Positions 19,799 to 29,666 are shown, counted from the stretch's first letter. The stretch is DNA of 64,000 bases from Okeania sp. SIO1I7 (GCA_010672585.1 JAAHGF010000001.1:434001-498000), one strand, 5' to 3'. Notes: a model not told the origin generated them from the sequence alone. A program made the numbers and translations.

Positions 19799-20082
19799 AA
19801 TATCATGTCCGGTTGAATGAACCTATCCCACTATTTTAAACAAGCTTATTTGTTTAAGTAAAATTTATTTGAAAAGCTTAATTTTTCGTTTTTAATTCTC
19901 AAAATATTTAAGGTTTTCAGCAAAAATATTATTAGTGGGATAGGTTCATACTTACACTTTGGAAGAAGGAAGGCAGAGGGCAGCTATGCTGTTTGCGCAG
20001 CATTCCGCAGGAAAGGCAGAAGGGAAAGAAATGTTCCAAGGGTAATGGTTTTTTGATCACTAATTATCCGGACATGGTATAA
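19799..20082. mobile_element. Family C miniature element (TIR TATCATGTCCGG)
   Basis: TATCATGTCCGGTTGAA at the left end and TTATCCGGACATGGTATA at the right end are inverted repeats. An inner palindrome GAACCTATCCCAC/GTGGGATAGGTTC (about 19818-19950) and the dispersed palindrome CTGTTTGCGCAGCATTCCGC lie inside. The element interrupts the tnpB pseudogene. Confidence 0.75.
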
Positions 20083-20284
20083 TTAAGATTCTTTTGTCCT
20101 TTATTCTATCCAAAAACAATCCGGCCAATTCTATATTTAAGACAATGATTAACCACTAATTTTGCTGCTTTGTTGACGGCATCTCTCATTTGGCGATTGC
20201 GTTTTTCCATGATGTTAGCCAACTTTTTTGACCAAAATCCTTGAGGCTTGTTCTCCTTTATTTTTGCTATCTGTTTGTTGTACC

Positions 20285-20329
20285 AACCCACCCCTATCCA
20301 CTCCTGGGAGGGGAACTAAAGGGGTGGGT
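20285..20329. repeat. 44 bp G/C-rich palindromic insertion in tnpB copy 1
   Basis: ACCCACCCC at one end and GGGGTGGGT at the other enclose CTCCTGGGAGGGG. It sits immediately before the WYNKQ codons of tnpB. The sister tnpB has the same module at the same codon position but with the inner part inverted (31661-31704). Confidence 0.75.
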
Positions 20330-20381
20330 ATCTGCCACTAATGATCAACTTGTTCCTACATTGCTAAGACAAGCTAACCAA

Positions 20382-20684
20382 TTAGGGTTTGCGCTTCACT
20401 AGTCTTATGGGTAAGGGTAGGAGACAGGAGACAGGAGACAACCCACCCGCGGGGCACGACCAACCCACTCCTAACCCCTCCGGTGGAGAGGAGGGGAAGA
20501 CAGGAGAAATGGGAATTATAGAGGAGGTAGGAGAAAGAATAATCCCTTGATTATTCTGCCCAACTCTTGCCTAATATGCGCTCTTTTTTGAACCATTACG
20601 ACCATTAAGCTTGGACTTTTTTAACTAAAAAATGCGCTCAACCTTTATATGTCAATGCTTTTAAATTTAATCAGCAAGCCCCAA
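20382..20684. mobile_element. Family A miniature element with CAATTA target duplication
   Basis: The ends are GGGTTTGCGCTTCAC and TTAATCAGCAAGCCC, and CAATTA is present on both sides. Because CAATTA is not palindromic, this copy shows that family A duplicates a 6 bp YAATTA target. It splits tnpB within the GIDNW region. Confidence 0.85.
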
Positions 20685-21430
20685 TTATCAATACCGTGAT
20701 CTATACCCAGAACTTTATCTTTTTCCAGAGCTTGGTCTGACTCGATTTCTAATTGATATACCCATTCTACATAAAAACAATGATTACGAGTTATAATCCT
20801 GATTTCTCTCATTTTTTTAAAGTCAATATTTTTGGGGAAATTAAACAAAAAACTATCAATTTTGAAGGCAAATTTAACTTTTTTCCAACAAGGTATTCTG
20901 ACCTGATTTTCTTTCAATCTTAGCAGCTCAGTTGGGATAAGTTATGACTGCTAATCCTCCCTTTTTTCGATATTTTTGAAGTTGAGGTTTATTTGACAAC
21001 TCTCCTGCTAAATAGTGGTGAGAAAGCTGTTTGTAGGACTGAAAAGATTCTGCCACTGTTCTAAGAGTTTGTTCTGCTGCTTGAGAATGAATAAATTGAT
21101 AATTAAAATTTGACTTTAATTGTTTCTATAAATCGTATTTACCTGTGATGTATCCTAACTTAAAGTACCATTGACCTGCCAAATAAATCCCACAATTAAT
21201 AAGTTTATTGGCTGTGGTACACAAATACTCCAAAAAGGGAAGAAGTTGGGGATTTTTGATTAACTCTTGTTGGCATCCATGCAATTTACTTCACCTCCTT
21301 TTTTTGAACATAATCTATAATATACTATGTCTATTATCTACCACTTAAAAACAGAAAAAAGTAGGCCTAGAAGGGCGGGGCTTTAAACCCATTTTTTTGG
21401 TAAAAATTTTTCAGAAAAGGTTAAATATTG

Positions 21431-22618
21431 ATGCGCGTAATATTAATGACGGGAAAAGGTGGCGTTGGCAAAACATCAGTGGCTGCCTCAACGGGACTAC
21501 GTTGTGCAGAGTTAGGCCATAAAACTCTGGTTCTCAGTACTGACCCAGCTCACTCTCTAGCAGATAGCTTTGATATGGAGATGAGTCACGAACCTCGGAA
21601 GGTTAGGGAAAATCTTTGGGGTGCTGAGTTGGATGCTTTGATGGAACTGGAGGGAAACTGGGGAGCTGTAAAACGTTATATTACTCAGGTTTTGCAGGCG
21701 CGGGGTTTGGATGGTGTGCAAGCTGAAGAGTTAGCAATTTTACCGGGAATGGATGAAATTTTTGGTCTGGTGCGGATGAAGCGCCACTATGATGAGGGGG
21801 AATATGATGTTTTAATTATTGATTCTGCTCCGACTGGTACTGCTTTGCGACTTTTGAGTTTGCCGGAAGTGGGGGGTTGGTATATGAGGAAGTTTTATAA
21901 GCCTTTGCAGGGAATGTCGGTGGCATTAAGACCTCTTTTTGAGCCTATTTTTAAACCTATTACTGGTTTTTCTTTGCCTGATAAGGAGGTTATGGATGCT
22001 CCTTATGAGTTTTATGAGCAAATTGAGGCTTTGGAAAAGGTTTTGACTGATAATACTCAGACTTCTGTGCGGTTAGTTACTAATCCTGAAAAGATGGTAA
22101 TTAAGGAGTCTTTACGGGCTCATGCTTATTTAAGTTTGTACAATGTTTCTACAGATTTAGTAGTAGCTAATCGGATTATTCCTGATTCTGTGACTGACCC
22201 TTTCTTTAAAAAGTGGAAGGAAAATCAACAGCAATATCGGCAAGAAATTCACGATAATTTTAGACCTTTACCTGTGAAGGAAGTGCCTCTTTATTCTGAA
22301 GAAATGTGTGGTTTGGCTGCTTTGGAAAGGTTGAAAGAAACTTTGTATGGAGATGAAGATCCTAGTCAGGTTTACTATAAGGAAAATACTGTGAAGGTAG
22401 TGCAAGAGAAGGGTAATTATAATTTGGAGTTATATTTGCCTGGAATTCCTAAAGAGAAAATTCAATTGAATAAAACTGGGGATGAGTTGAATATTAGAAT
22501 TGGTAATCATCGTCGGAATTTAGTTTTGCCTCAAGCTTTGGCAGCATTGCAACCTGCAGGGGCAAAAATGGAGGATGATTATTTGAAGATTAGGTTTGCT
22601 GAGGCGGTAAAAGTTTAG
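21431..22618 (+). CDS. ArsA/Get3-type ATPase with C-terminal HSP20-like domain
   Basis: This is a soluble deviant-Walker ATPase of the ArsA/Get3 family. GKGGVGKTS near residues 8-16 is the signature P-loop with the extra lysine. [11 protein letters not shown] is the switch I region, and [12 protein letters not shown] follows near residue 137. Residues about 320-395 form a small alpha-crystallin/HSP20-like domain ([19 protein letters not shown]), a fusion common in cyanobacterial ArsA homologs. There are no arsenic genes nearby, so a role in metalloid efflux is unlikely; handling of hydrophobic or tail-anchored proteins is a reasonable inference. I use the ATG at 21431 ([11 protein letters not shown]) rather than the TTG three bases upstream. 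Confidence 0.9.
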   Translation: MRVILMTGKGGVGKTSVAASTGLRCAELGHKTLVLSTDPAHSLADSFDMEMSHEPRKVRENLWGAELDALMELEGNWGAVKRYITQVLQARGLDGVQAEELAILPGMDEIFGLVRMKRHYDEGEYDVLIIDSAPTGTALRLLSLPEVGGWYMRKFYKPLQGMSVALRPLFEPIFKPITGFSLPDKEVMDAPYEFYEQIEALEKVLTDNTQTSVRLVTNPEKMVIKESLRAHAYLSLYNVSTDLVVANRIIPDSVTDPFFKKWKENQQQYRQEIHDNFRPLPVKEVPLYSEEMCGLAALERLKETLYGDEDPSQVYYKENTVKVVQEKGNYNLELYLPGIPKEKIQLNKTGDELNIRIGNHRRNLVLPQALAALQPAGAKMEDDYLKIRFAEAVKV

Positions 22619-22815
22619 GTTAGTTATTTTTTTGTGGGAGGAGGTTTGAATTTTTCTTTGTGCTGAAGCTGTAAAGATTATTTTTCAACCTACTCCTACA
22701 AGAGAAAATTAAAAGTAAGCATAATTTATTTGGTTTTTAGCGACATTTAATTAGAAAATCAATACTTTTATTCCACGAAATAGAAATTAGATATTAATAC
22801 TATAACGATCTAGTT

Positions 22816-23376
22816 ATGACTATAGAAGTTCGTACAACAGAAGCAGCATTTTTACTCAATATATCGACAGGTAGACTGCGTATATTACTACAACAAAATA
22901 GAGTTGTAGGAGCTTATAAGGTAGAAAGATTTTGGATGATTCCTCTTAACAGCCGAGGAGTTCCAGAAATTACACCTGGTCGTCGCGGTCCTCAAGGAAC
23001 CTGGAACAAGGCTGAACGTGCAGGCAATACCTTTATTCATGTTTTACGAAAGACTATTGACTATAACCGAGATAATAAAACTTCTCATCCCGCAATTGCT
23101 GTAAAAGTGGGAGATAAAAAAAATTATTGCCATGCTCTAAAAATTAACGGACCTTGCCAAATAGTCTATCAGCCACACCAGCCTAATAGAACTCAAGCAG
23201 GCGGAGCTCGTCTGTGGATTGAGGTTGAACCACAACATCGAGTAGAACGAATTTATTTTTCAAAAGGAGATTATGGTCCCCCTCCAGAAGTTATTGAGCA
23301 GAGGCAAAAGCTCAAAAGAAACAGGAAAAATCAAAAGACTTGCAAGGAGAAGCCTTTGAGAAAATCAAAGTCTTAA
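22816..23376 (+). CDS. Hypothetical protein with possible N-terminal helix-turn-helix
   Basis: I do not recognise this 186-residue protein as a named family. The first ~50 residues (TTEAAFLLNISTGRLRILLQ then VVGAYKVERFWMIPL) look like an excisionase/MerR-type helix-turn-helix in which a short recognition sequence precedes a tryptophan-containing wing. The middle contains HALKINGPCQIVYQP and a strand-rich segment, and the C-terminal 35 residues are very basic (KLKRNRKNQKTCKEK). A nucleic-acid-binding role is plausible from this composition. It lies 200 bp after the ArsA-like gene with no shared operon signal and starts with its own ATG. Confidence 0.7.
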   Translation: MTIEVRTTEAAFLLNISTGRLRILLQQNRVVGAYKVERFWMIPLNSRGVPEITPGRRGPQGTWNKAERAGNTFIHVLRKTIDYNRDNKTSHPAIAVKVGDKKNYCHALKINGPCQIVYQPHQPNRTQAGGARLWIEVEPQHRVERIYFSKGDYGPPPEVIEQRQKLKRNRKNQKTCKEKPLRKSKS

Positions 23377-23477
23377 GTTATTTATCTTTTACAACTAAAA
23401 AAAATATCTACAGCAGATGTTAATAATTGGGAGCATAGAGCAGATTCAATCCAACTCCTGATATTTCGCCTGAATAT

Positions 23478-23512
23478 TTAGGGCTTGCTGATTAATTCTC
23501 AAAGTGCAGAAG
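23478..23512. repeat. Solitary family A end
   Basis: TTAGGGCTTGCTGATTAATTC matches the family A left terminus, but no right end follows within the expected 250-350 bp. It is a relic. Confidence 0.5.
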
Positions 23513-23597
23513 GCGGAAGGGAAAAGTCAAAATCTAGGTTTGTCAAAGTTTTAAGCTTTTGATATCTCAAATTATAGTAATGGCGACTGCTATAACT

Positions 23598-23850
23598 TCA
23601 GATTTTCTCATCTCGACAAAGAATTAAGTTGAGAATATTCAACTCATTGGAAGTTAAAAGATAGCGATCGCTATAAATTTTTTCTCGTATTTCCTCTAAA
23701 CTATAACTGCGAAAAACAATAAACGGAAACTCCCGATATTTCCGACCAATGGGTAAGTTAATAACGGCCTTTCCTGCAAAGAAATCCTGGAAGATATATG
23801 GGGGTGATGATACCAATCCCATGCCATTTAAAATCGAAGCAGGAGTAAAT
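23598..23850 (-). pseudogene. Truncated fragment, possibly the C-terminus of a LysR-type regulator
   Basis: The open frame continues upstream of its first ATG (SILNGMGLVSSPPYIFQDFF), with no start before a simple repeat ('gttgaaaaaaagggaaaa', also at 59840) cuts it off. The pattern of a small hydrophobic helix, a G-[ML]-G turn and a strand ending in LPIGR loosely resembles the last lobe of LysR substrate-binding domains. The resemblance is weak, and the fragment may be unrelated. Confidence 0.3.
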
Positions 23851-23886
23851 GTTGAAAAAAAGGGAAAAATAATCTTTCTCTACTCT

Positions 23887-25935
23887 CTATTTCTTGTTTT
23901 CTGATAGTAAGGCTTTTATCTGAGGATTTTCTAATAATTTTGCTGCGTCTGCTAATAGTTTGTCGCCCCAAAGTTCTTCTTTGAGATGCTGCAAGTTTCC
24001 CCAATTTTTGTCTAATTTTAATGCTGCTTTAGCTATTGCTAAACCTTCTGGAATTTCACCTTTATTGTATAAGGCAACTCCTAATGCTAATAGAGGTTCT
24101 ACAAATTGGTTATTAATTTCAATTGCTGCCTGCCAATGTTCTATTGCTTCATCTATTTTCCCTATTTCATATTTAACTAAGCTAATATTAGTAATGGAAT
24201 CTTCATAGTCTGGTTTAATTTCTAGAGATTTTTCATAAGCAACTATTGCTTGTTGATAAAATTTTAACTGTAAAAAAGCGCTACCTTTACCAAACCAAGC
24301 AGGGTGAAAGTCCGGCTTAATTTCTAAGGCTTTATCATAAGCAGCGATCGCTTCTTCACATCTTTCTAATTTTCTCAGTGCATATCCCTGATTGTTCCAA
24401 GCATAGTGAAAGTCTGGCTTAATTTCTAAGGCTTTATCATAAGCAGCGATCGCTTCTTTATATCTGCCTAAATCTGACAAAGCATTGCCTTTATTATTCC
24501 AAGTTTTGTCTTTGTAAGGTTTAATTTCTAGAGCTTTATCATAAGCATAAATAGCCTCTTCATATCTGCATAAATAATATAGAGAATTACCTTTATTATT
24601 CCAAGATTCGTCTTTATAAGGTTTAATTTCTAGAGCTTTATCATAAGCATAAATAGCCTCTTCATGTCTGCCTAAATAATATAAAGAATTACCTTTATTA
24701 TTCCAAATTTCGTGATAGTCATGTTCATTTTTGAGAGCTTTATCATAAGCATAAATAGCCTTTTCCTGTCTACCTAATTCTGACAATATAGCCCCTTCAT
24801 AACTCCCATGTTCTGACCATAAAATGTCTATACTTTTCCAATCGTTGCGATAGTATGGTTTAATTTGTAGAGCCTTATTATAAGCATAAATAGCCTCTTC
24901 ATATCTACCTAAACTATACAAAGTAATACCTTTATTGTTCCAATATTTGTGATAGTATGGTTTAATTTCTAGAGCTTTATCATAAGCATAAATAGCCTCT
25001 TCATATCTACCTAAACTATACAAATTAATGCCTTTATTGTACCAAGCTTCGTGATCATCTAGTTTGATTTCTAGGGCTTTATCATAAGCAGGAATTGCCT
25101 CTTCATATCTGCCTAAATAATATAGAGAATTGCCTTTATTATTCCAAGCTTCATGAAAGTCTGGTTTAATTTCTAGAGCTTTATTGTAAACAGCGATTTC
25201 CTCTTCATATTTTTCTTCTGATGCTAGTATTAGTCCCTGTGTAAAGAATAGTTTTCCTTTCTCTTCATCACTATTATTTTCATCTTCGATTAAATCTTGA
25301 ATCTCCAAAAACTTTTGCCTTCTTTCTTCAGAAGTTAAACTCAGATATTTCTGATAATCTCCATCCTGAATAATTCGAGATGATTCTTGAGCTACTAACT
25401 CTGGGTCAGACTTAAACTCAAAAGTATTAGAACGCCAATCAAAAAAGTCTGGGCAACGATGAATAAAATATTTCAAAGCATACACAGGCAAAATAAAAAC
25501 AAAGCAAATATTAAAGTCATCCCTGAATTTTTCTCGATGTTGATTCAGGTGACTTAAAATCGGAGGTACACCTTTTTCACTGTAACTATATCTCTCATTA
25601 CTACTCCAACCATTTTTCAGTTTATTCAACTCATATTCATACAGAGAATTTTCCAGACCAGTCACAAATAAAATATTAATATCCTGTCTATTTGGTAAAC
25701 CAGCAACCAGATTATATAAATTATTTTTTGGTTCATTTAACCGCAAAACTTCGATTTTTTTCTCAGGAATATCTTGCTTAATTTTCTCAATTAATTTGGT
25801 TCCTTCTGCTGGAGAACATTCCACAAACAATAATCTAAAACCAGACGTTCTTTTGAGAGACCTAACTATAGCTTTATATTCTGTTTCTGGGTCTTTCAAT
25901 AAGTTCTCATCCCAGTCTATTAAATCTTGGTTCAT
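23887..25935 (-). CDS. TPR protein with degenerate NTPase-like N-terminal domain
   Basis: Residues 1-190 resemble a P-loop NTPase core without a Walker A lysine: FRLLFVECSPAEGTKLIEK stands where a nucleotide loop would be, followed by INILFVTGLENS and a CPDFFDWRSNTFEF motif that I associate with cyanobacterial NTPase-TPR proteins. Residues about 225-640 contain roughly twelve TPR units of 34 residues (YEEAIYAYDKALEIKP type), a protein-protein interaction superhelix. One unit, around residues 365-395, is irregular. An AAA-type ATPase is encoded upstream on the same strand, with seven 76 bp repeats between the genes. A STAND-like or regulatory partner role is inference. Confidence 0.8.
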   Translation of the reverse strand: MNQDLIDWDENLLKDPETEYKAIVRSLKRTSGFRLLFVECSPAEGTKLIEKIKQDIPEKKIEVLRLNEPKNNLYNLVAGLPNRQDINILFVTGLENSLYEYELNKLKNGWSSNERYSYSEKGVPPILSHLNQHREKFRDDFNICFVFILPVYALKYFIHRCPDFFDWRSNTFEFKSDPELVAQESSRIIQDGDYQKYLSLTSEERRQKFLEIQDLIEDENNSDEEKGKLFFTQGLILASEEKYEEEIAVYNKALEIKPDFHEAWNNKGNSLYYLGRYEEAIPAYDKALEIKLDDHEAWYNKGINLYSLGRYEEAIYAYDKALEIKPYYHKYWNNKGITLYSLGRYEEAIYAYNKALQIKPYYRNDWKSIDILWSEHGSYEGAILSELGRQEKAIYAYDKALKNEHDYHEIWNNKGNSLYYLGRHEEAIYAYDKALEIKPYKDESWNNKGNSLYYLCRYEEAIYAYDKALEIKPYKDKTWNNKGNALSDLGRYKEAIAAYDKALEIKPDFHYAWNNQGYALRKLERCEEAIAAYDKALEIKPDFHPAWFGKGSAFLQLKFYQQAIVAYEKSLEIKPDYEDSITNISLVKYEIGKIDEAIEHWQAAIEINNQFVEPLLALGVALYNKGEIPEGLAIAKAALKLDKNWGNLQHLKEELWGDKLLADAAKLLENPQIKALLSENKK

Positions 25936-26040
25936 AGCTTTTGAGATACAATTTAGCTCACACAGATTATGGCACGGATGTACGGATTGATTTGTTAGTC
26001 TTATTATGAGCGATCGCTTGCTTCATTTTCATCTCTCACG

Positions 26041-26550
26041 TTATGGTGCTTCAGAAAATGAAATTATTATTGCTCTATACGCAATAGTAGAGAAAATCCC
26101 CTATTCATCTCCCAAGTTATGGTGCTTCAGAAAATGAAATTATTATTGCTCTATACGTAATAGTAGAGAAAATCCCCTATTCATCTCCCAAGTTATGGTG
26201 CTTCAGAAAATGAAATTATTATTGCCCTATACGTAATAGTAGAGAAAATCCCCTATTCATCTCCCAAGTTATGGTGCTTCAGAAAATGAAATTATTATTG
26301 CTCTATACGCAATAGTAGAAAAATTTCCCATATTCACCTCCCAAGTTATGGTGCTTCAGAAAATGAATTAATTATTGCTCTATACGCAATAGTAGAGAAA
26401 TCCCATATTCATCTCCCAAGTTATGGTGCTTCAGAAAATGAATTAATTATTGCTCTATACGCAATAGTAGAGAAATCCCATATTCATCTCCCAAGTTATG
26501 GTGCTTCAGAAAATGAATTAATTATTGCTCTATACGCAATAGTAGAAAAA
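26041..26550. repeat. Tandem array: seven copies of a 75-77 bp unit, each with a hairpin
   Basis: TTATGGTGCTTCAGAAAATG begins units at 26041, 26117, 26193, 26269, 26346, 26421 and 26496. The units abut without spacers, so this is not CRISPR, and 76 is not a multiple of three, so it is not coding. Every unit contains TATTGC-TCTATAC-GCAATA, a 6 bp stem with a 7 nt loop; where the second arm changes to GTAATA, a wobble pair keeps the stem. The last unit ends about 20 bp from the stop codon of the ATPase gene. Confidence 0.93.
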
Positions 26551-26560
26551 ATTCCATATA

Positions 26561-27913
26561 CTACTGAACTTTCTGATTAACACTTTCAACAGCTTTCTTA
26601 AACTCAGGAGTCCCCTTAATCAACGGATGAACATCATACCAACGTCGCTTTTCTCCCTCATCATCATAATAACAATATTCCAAAATACAGCGATTAAACA
26701 TTAAACTGCGGTAGTTATCATCATTAGGAACTTCCCTAGAAAATGCCACTTCAGCTAACCTTACCCATTGATTATCATCCACAGTTTTCCGATAAATATC
26801 TCTAGCATCTGTAATTGACCTGCGGATAGCATTTCTCGGAATAGGTAAATCATCTGTATAGTCAAAAGCTGACTGAATTAATAATAGTAAATTTCGCACA
26901 TGACCGCCACTTATTATACAAAGTTGATTCAAAGTTTCTTCACTATCAAATAGGTCTGTTTCTAGGGAAATATTAGGAGCAAATCTTTCCACTCGCTTGA
27001 TAATTAACTCTTTAATTTTATTAAATCCTGGTTCGTATTTACTACCATCAGGTTTCTGCACCATAATCATCGGTAAAATCTGGGGAGCTGTATAAAATTC
27101 TCTCAAATCCACTGCTCTATGGGAGTAGACCATGGAGATAGGAACTGTATAAATAATGTGACAGTTTAATGCTTTTAATTGTTCGGAGCGGTCTATAAAA
27201 ATATGGTCGTGGTTAGTCCGTTTATCTTCTTGAATAACTGGCACTATTCGGTCTAGATTATCAACTATTACTGCTAATTCTGTACAACCATTAGGTAAAT
27301 TTTTCTTGGCATCATCAATAAATTCATTTAAAACTTTTATCAGAGTTACAGTGTGGGGATTAATTTTCTGTCGAATTTGCTGACGGAGAGTTGGAACTGC
27401 CCTTAAATTTGCTGTAAGTTTAGCAAAAGCAGATATTTTCACATCAATAGTTGCCTTCTCAAAGTCAATTTCTGTCAGAGCTAAATCCTTTAATTCTTGC
27501 CAACGATCTTTTAACCAATTAACTACAGAATTAGGTTCAGCAATGTCTTTTAAATCTTGCAATAAATGACGAGTACAAGCCAGTAAAATATCTGTATATT
27601 CCGCATCCTCCGCATCAATATCTTGTTCATCCGCAGCAAAATAAACCACAAATATTTTCTCTGATTCCAGATATTGTTTAAGTCTGAGTAATTCTGTAGA
27701 TTTTCCTGCCCCTCGATGACCAGCATAAAGTTGACAAGTCATCCTATTTGAACGCTTAATTTTTCTGCCTAAATCTACTAAAACATCTCCATCTCCTCGG
27801 ACTTTTTTAAAGTCAACATAAAGAGGGTCTCCTGCGGGTAATGGTTGAAATGGATCGAAGGAGTTGTAGAGATTTGTTATCAGTTCTTCTATGTCTATTT
27901 TTTGATTAGTCAT
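26561..27913 (-). CDS. AAA/STAND-like P-loop ATPase
   Basis: This is a 450-residue ATPase. Walker A is GHRGAGKST at residues 65-73 and Walker B is LAVIVDNLD at 213-221. HIIYTVPISMVYSH behind it is a plausible sensor 1 strand, and the SGGHVRNLLLLIQSAFDYT segment looks like an AAA lid. The C-terminal region (WYDVHPLIKGTPEFK) has the look of a winged-helix sensor of output. Such stand-alone ATPases occur in cyanobacteria beside TPR/NTPase proteins. Here the downstream neighbour is such a gene, separated only by the repeat array. Function is unknown; conflict defence or signalling are possibilities, not conclusions. Confidence 0.82.
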   Translation of the reverse strand: MTNQKIDIEELITNLYNSFDPFQPLPAGDPLYVDFKKVRGDGDVLVDLGRKIKRSNRMTCQLYAGHRGAGKSTELLRLKQYLESEKIFVVYFAADEQDIDAEDAEYTDILLACTRHLLQDLKDIAEPNSVVNWLKDRWQELKDLALTEIDFEKATIDVKISAFAKLTANLRAVPTLRQQIRQKINPHTVTLIKVLNEFIDDAKKNLPNGCTELAVIVDNLDRIVPVIQEDKRTNHDHIFIDRSEQLKALNCHIIYTVPISMVYSHRAVDLREFYTAPQILPMIMVQKPDGSKYEPGFNKIKELIIKRVERFAPNISLETDLFDSEETLNQLCIISGGHVRNLLLLIQSAFDYTDDLPIPRNAIRRSITDARDIYRKTVDDNQWVRLAEVAFSREVPNDDNYRSLMFNRCILEYCYYDDEGEKRRWYDVHPLIKGTPEFKKAVESVNQKVQ

Positions 27914-28446
27914 AATAAGTTTATTAAGCAGGGTTTGTTTATAAAAGTCTGTTAGTGAAGGAAAATAATAGGGAAAAATTTAGATTATCTGCTATTGCCA
28001 AACTTTCTGATAGTCAGAGTCATTTCAGTTATCAATTATCAGTATCTCGCAAAATAAAAATTAGAGTAAAGTATTAGCTTAAACCAAATTCCATCGTCAG
28101 CATTCAGCAGTCAGCTATCAGCTATCAGCTTTTCAAGTAAATCTATAATTTCCGGCAATAAATATACATAGTTTGATAATGTTAAATCTATGGTTGAAAA
28201 ATAGAAGTTAAAAGAATGCTTGCCATTTATTTTTATTGCACTTGAGCTGACTGCTGACTGCTGACTACTGATTGCTAATAGCTGAATGTTTACATTCCAT
28301 CATATAAAATAATCGCCAAAAATTTCCATAAAAAAAGTGGGGAAAATTCACCCTAAAATTAACAGTAATTATAGTAGTCACGACCGCTACTAATTATTAC
28401 ATTTAGTCATCAAAGATGTATCGGTATAATACTAAGCCACAAGACC
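27914..28446. other. Intergenic region with dispersed TCAGCTATCAGC repeats
   Basis: Two blocks of the short dispersed repeat (28095-28133, 'gcattcagcagtcagctatc'; 28245-28292, inverted 'gactgctgactgctgactac') flank about 110 bp, forming a loose inverted repeat. No gene is seen. Confidence 0.5.
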
Positions 28447-29007
28447 TTATCCCAAAATTTGCTCGACAGTTAAATTAATATCATCAAAAGCTTCAATAGT
28501 TAAAATATCTCCTCGAAAAAACAGTTGCACATTCTGATAAATATTCCCTTTTGCTTGTCGATAAACTTCTACTAATTGCTGATTAATATCTATCATCCAC
28601 ACCTCATAAATTCCATTTTCAGCATACAAAGGTATCTTGATTTCCCGGTCATATTTAATAGTTGAATCTGCGACTTCTACCAATAAAAATATATCCTCTG
28701 GTTGGGGATGTTTTTCTTCATAAAAATCATCACGCAATTGTAATAGAATTAAATCTGGTTCAGGTTCACTCTCATCATTTAACTGGATGGGAATTTGAGT
28801 GTCAATTATTACTTTACTGTACAATAGTTTATTAAAAATCCTATCTAAACGTCTTAAACAAGAAGCATGACGCGAACCCATAGGTGCCATTTGAATAATT
28901 TCTCCTGCTATTAATTCTACTTTGTCATCGTTTTTAAGAATACCTGCTTCAACCATTAGATCGTATTCTTTAACAGTAAATTGTCGCCGTTTTAATTTTA
29001 CAGACAT
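28447..29007 (-). CDS. Uma2 family (DUF820) putative nuclease
   Basis: This 186-residue protein belongs to the Uma2/DUF820 family, which has a PD-(D/E)XK-type restriction-endonuclease fold and is massively expanded in cyanobacteria. The core is visible: EPEPDLILL supplies the acidic residue, LLVEVADSTIKYDREIKI gives the E-x-K part, and YAENGIYEVWMID closes the domain. MVEAGILKNDDKVELIAGEI near residue 18 is the usual N-terminal helix and strand. The biological role of the family is unknown. It stands alone on the minus strand. Confidence 0.88.
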   Translation of the reverse strand: MSVKLKRRQFTVKEYDLMVEAGILKNDDKVELIAGEIIQMAPMGSRHASCLRRLDRIFNKLLYSKVIIDTQIPIQLNDESEPEPDLILLQLRDDFYEEKHPQPEDIFLLVEVADSTIKYDREIKIPLYAENGIYEVWMIDINQQLVEVYRQAKGNIYQNVQLFFRGDILTIEAFDDINLTVEQILG

Positions 29008-29129
29008 AATTACCTTTTAATGATGTTTATAAATATTAGAAATTACCCAGAAACTGGGTCGATCCAGAAAATTTCCTGATAGGAAATAATTAGGGAAATA
29101 AACTCGGTTTCTTTTTGGGTATATTAAGT

Positions 29130-29332
29130 TATACCAATTTGAAAAAAGAATATTACAAATAGTTTCAAACTTTAGATGTCGAATAATTTGCTGAAATTAC
29201 TGAAGCATCAAAATTTTGAGCTATCAAATCTTACTTTTGACTGTCTTGAGTGCGTCTTACATTCTGAGGAGACCTCAGAATTACGCACTCGATGCATGAC
29301 TTTTGACTTTTGAATTCCGTGAAACGGTATTA
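29130..29332. mobile_element. Family F miniature element
   Basis: Read in reverse it starts ATACCGTTTCACGGAATTC, then AAAAGTCAAAAGTCATGCATCGAGTGC, and ends CAAATTGGTAT. The same order is found at 41531-41772. Its termini share ATACC as a short inverted repeat. Confidence 0.65.
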
Positions 29333-29666
29333 TGATATATTTTAGCAGATACTCCCTTAAAAAAATCGGGCAATTTTAGATATATAAAATCATCCAATCT
29401 GCCACGATAAACTTACGGTAAGCATTCAGCTATTAGCAGTCAGCTATCAGCAATTAGTAATGAACAATTACTTCTAAGGTTTAGGAAAGGAACTTTAACA
29501 GTAATTTTTATTCTGTCTCAATTTCTCAATTATTTTTACCTTCCCCAAAATTAATAGCTGAATTGCGCAGTTCCGACCTAGGAGGCTAGCTAATAGCTGA
29601 CGGCTGTTTGCGCAGCATTCCGTAGGAAATGCTTATAACTTACGATTAAAAAATTATCTTAGACAG
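29333..29666. other. Intergenic region downstream of dnaN
   Basis: It contains more dispersed CAGTCAGCTATCAGC-type repeats (29415-29462, 29560-29640) including the TTTGCGCAGCATTCCG palindrome. No gene or clear terminator was found. Confidence 0.4.

Larger units (their letters stand above)
19240..21300 (-). pseudogene. tnpB: TnpB (RuvC-like RNA-guided nuclease of IS200/IS605), broken
   Basis: The gene reads from right to left in pieces. The N-terminal part is about 21300-20930. The middle part is 20917-20685 and contains VLGIDHGIDNW, the first RuvC-motif region. A fragment at 20291-20100 has WYNKQIAKIKENKPQGFWSKK and VNHCLKYRIGRIVFG. A short piece at about 19796-19734 (KECIKQ) follows, and the C-terminal part is 19616-19250, with YTSQASFLDDD and KPDSWKPSGKRIKR-like sequence. 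Miniature elements separate the pieces, and internal stops and frameshifts are present. TnpB uses the omega-RNA encoded at its own 3' end to cut DNA and aid element retention; this copy cannot make an intact protein. A sister copy lies at 30950-32427. Confidence 0.82.
19233..21399 (-). mobile_element. IS200/IS605-family tnpB element, dead, with three nested miniature elements
   Basis: On the minus strand the element begins just after a TTAC target (GTAA at 21400-21403 on the plus strand). It has a left-end GGGTTTAAAGCCCC structure and ends with a right-end hairpin (CCCTGCCCTGAAGTACAGGG) followed by TATCAA at 19233. It encodes only TnpB, no TnpA. Without its insertions (about 303, 290 and 101 bp) it would be about 1.45 kb, normal for a tnpB-only element. 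The frame is broken by insertions and frameshifts. Confidence 0.85.

Noticed and set aside
26041..26550. Possible CRISPR array (regular ~76 bp periodicity)
   Set aside because: The whole period is conserved and there are no unique spacers; no cas genes are nearby. It is a tandem repeat.
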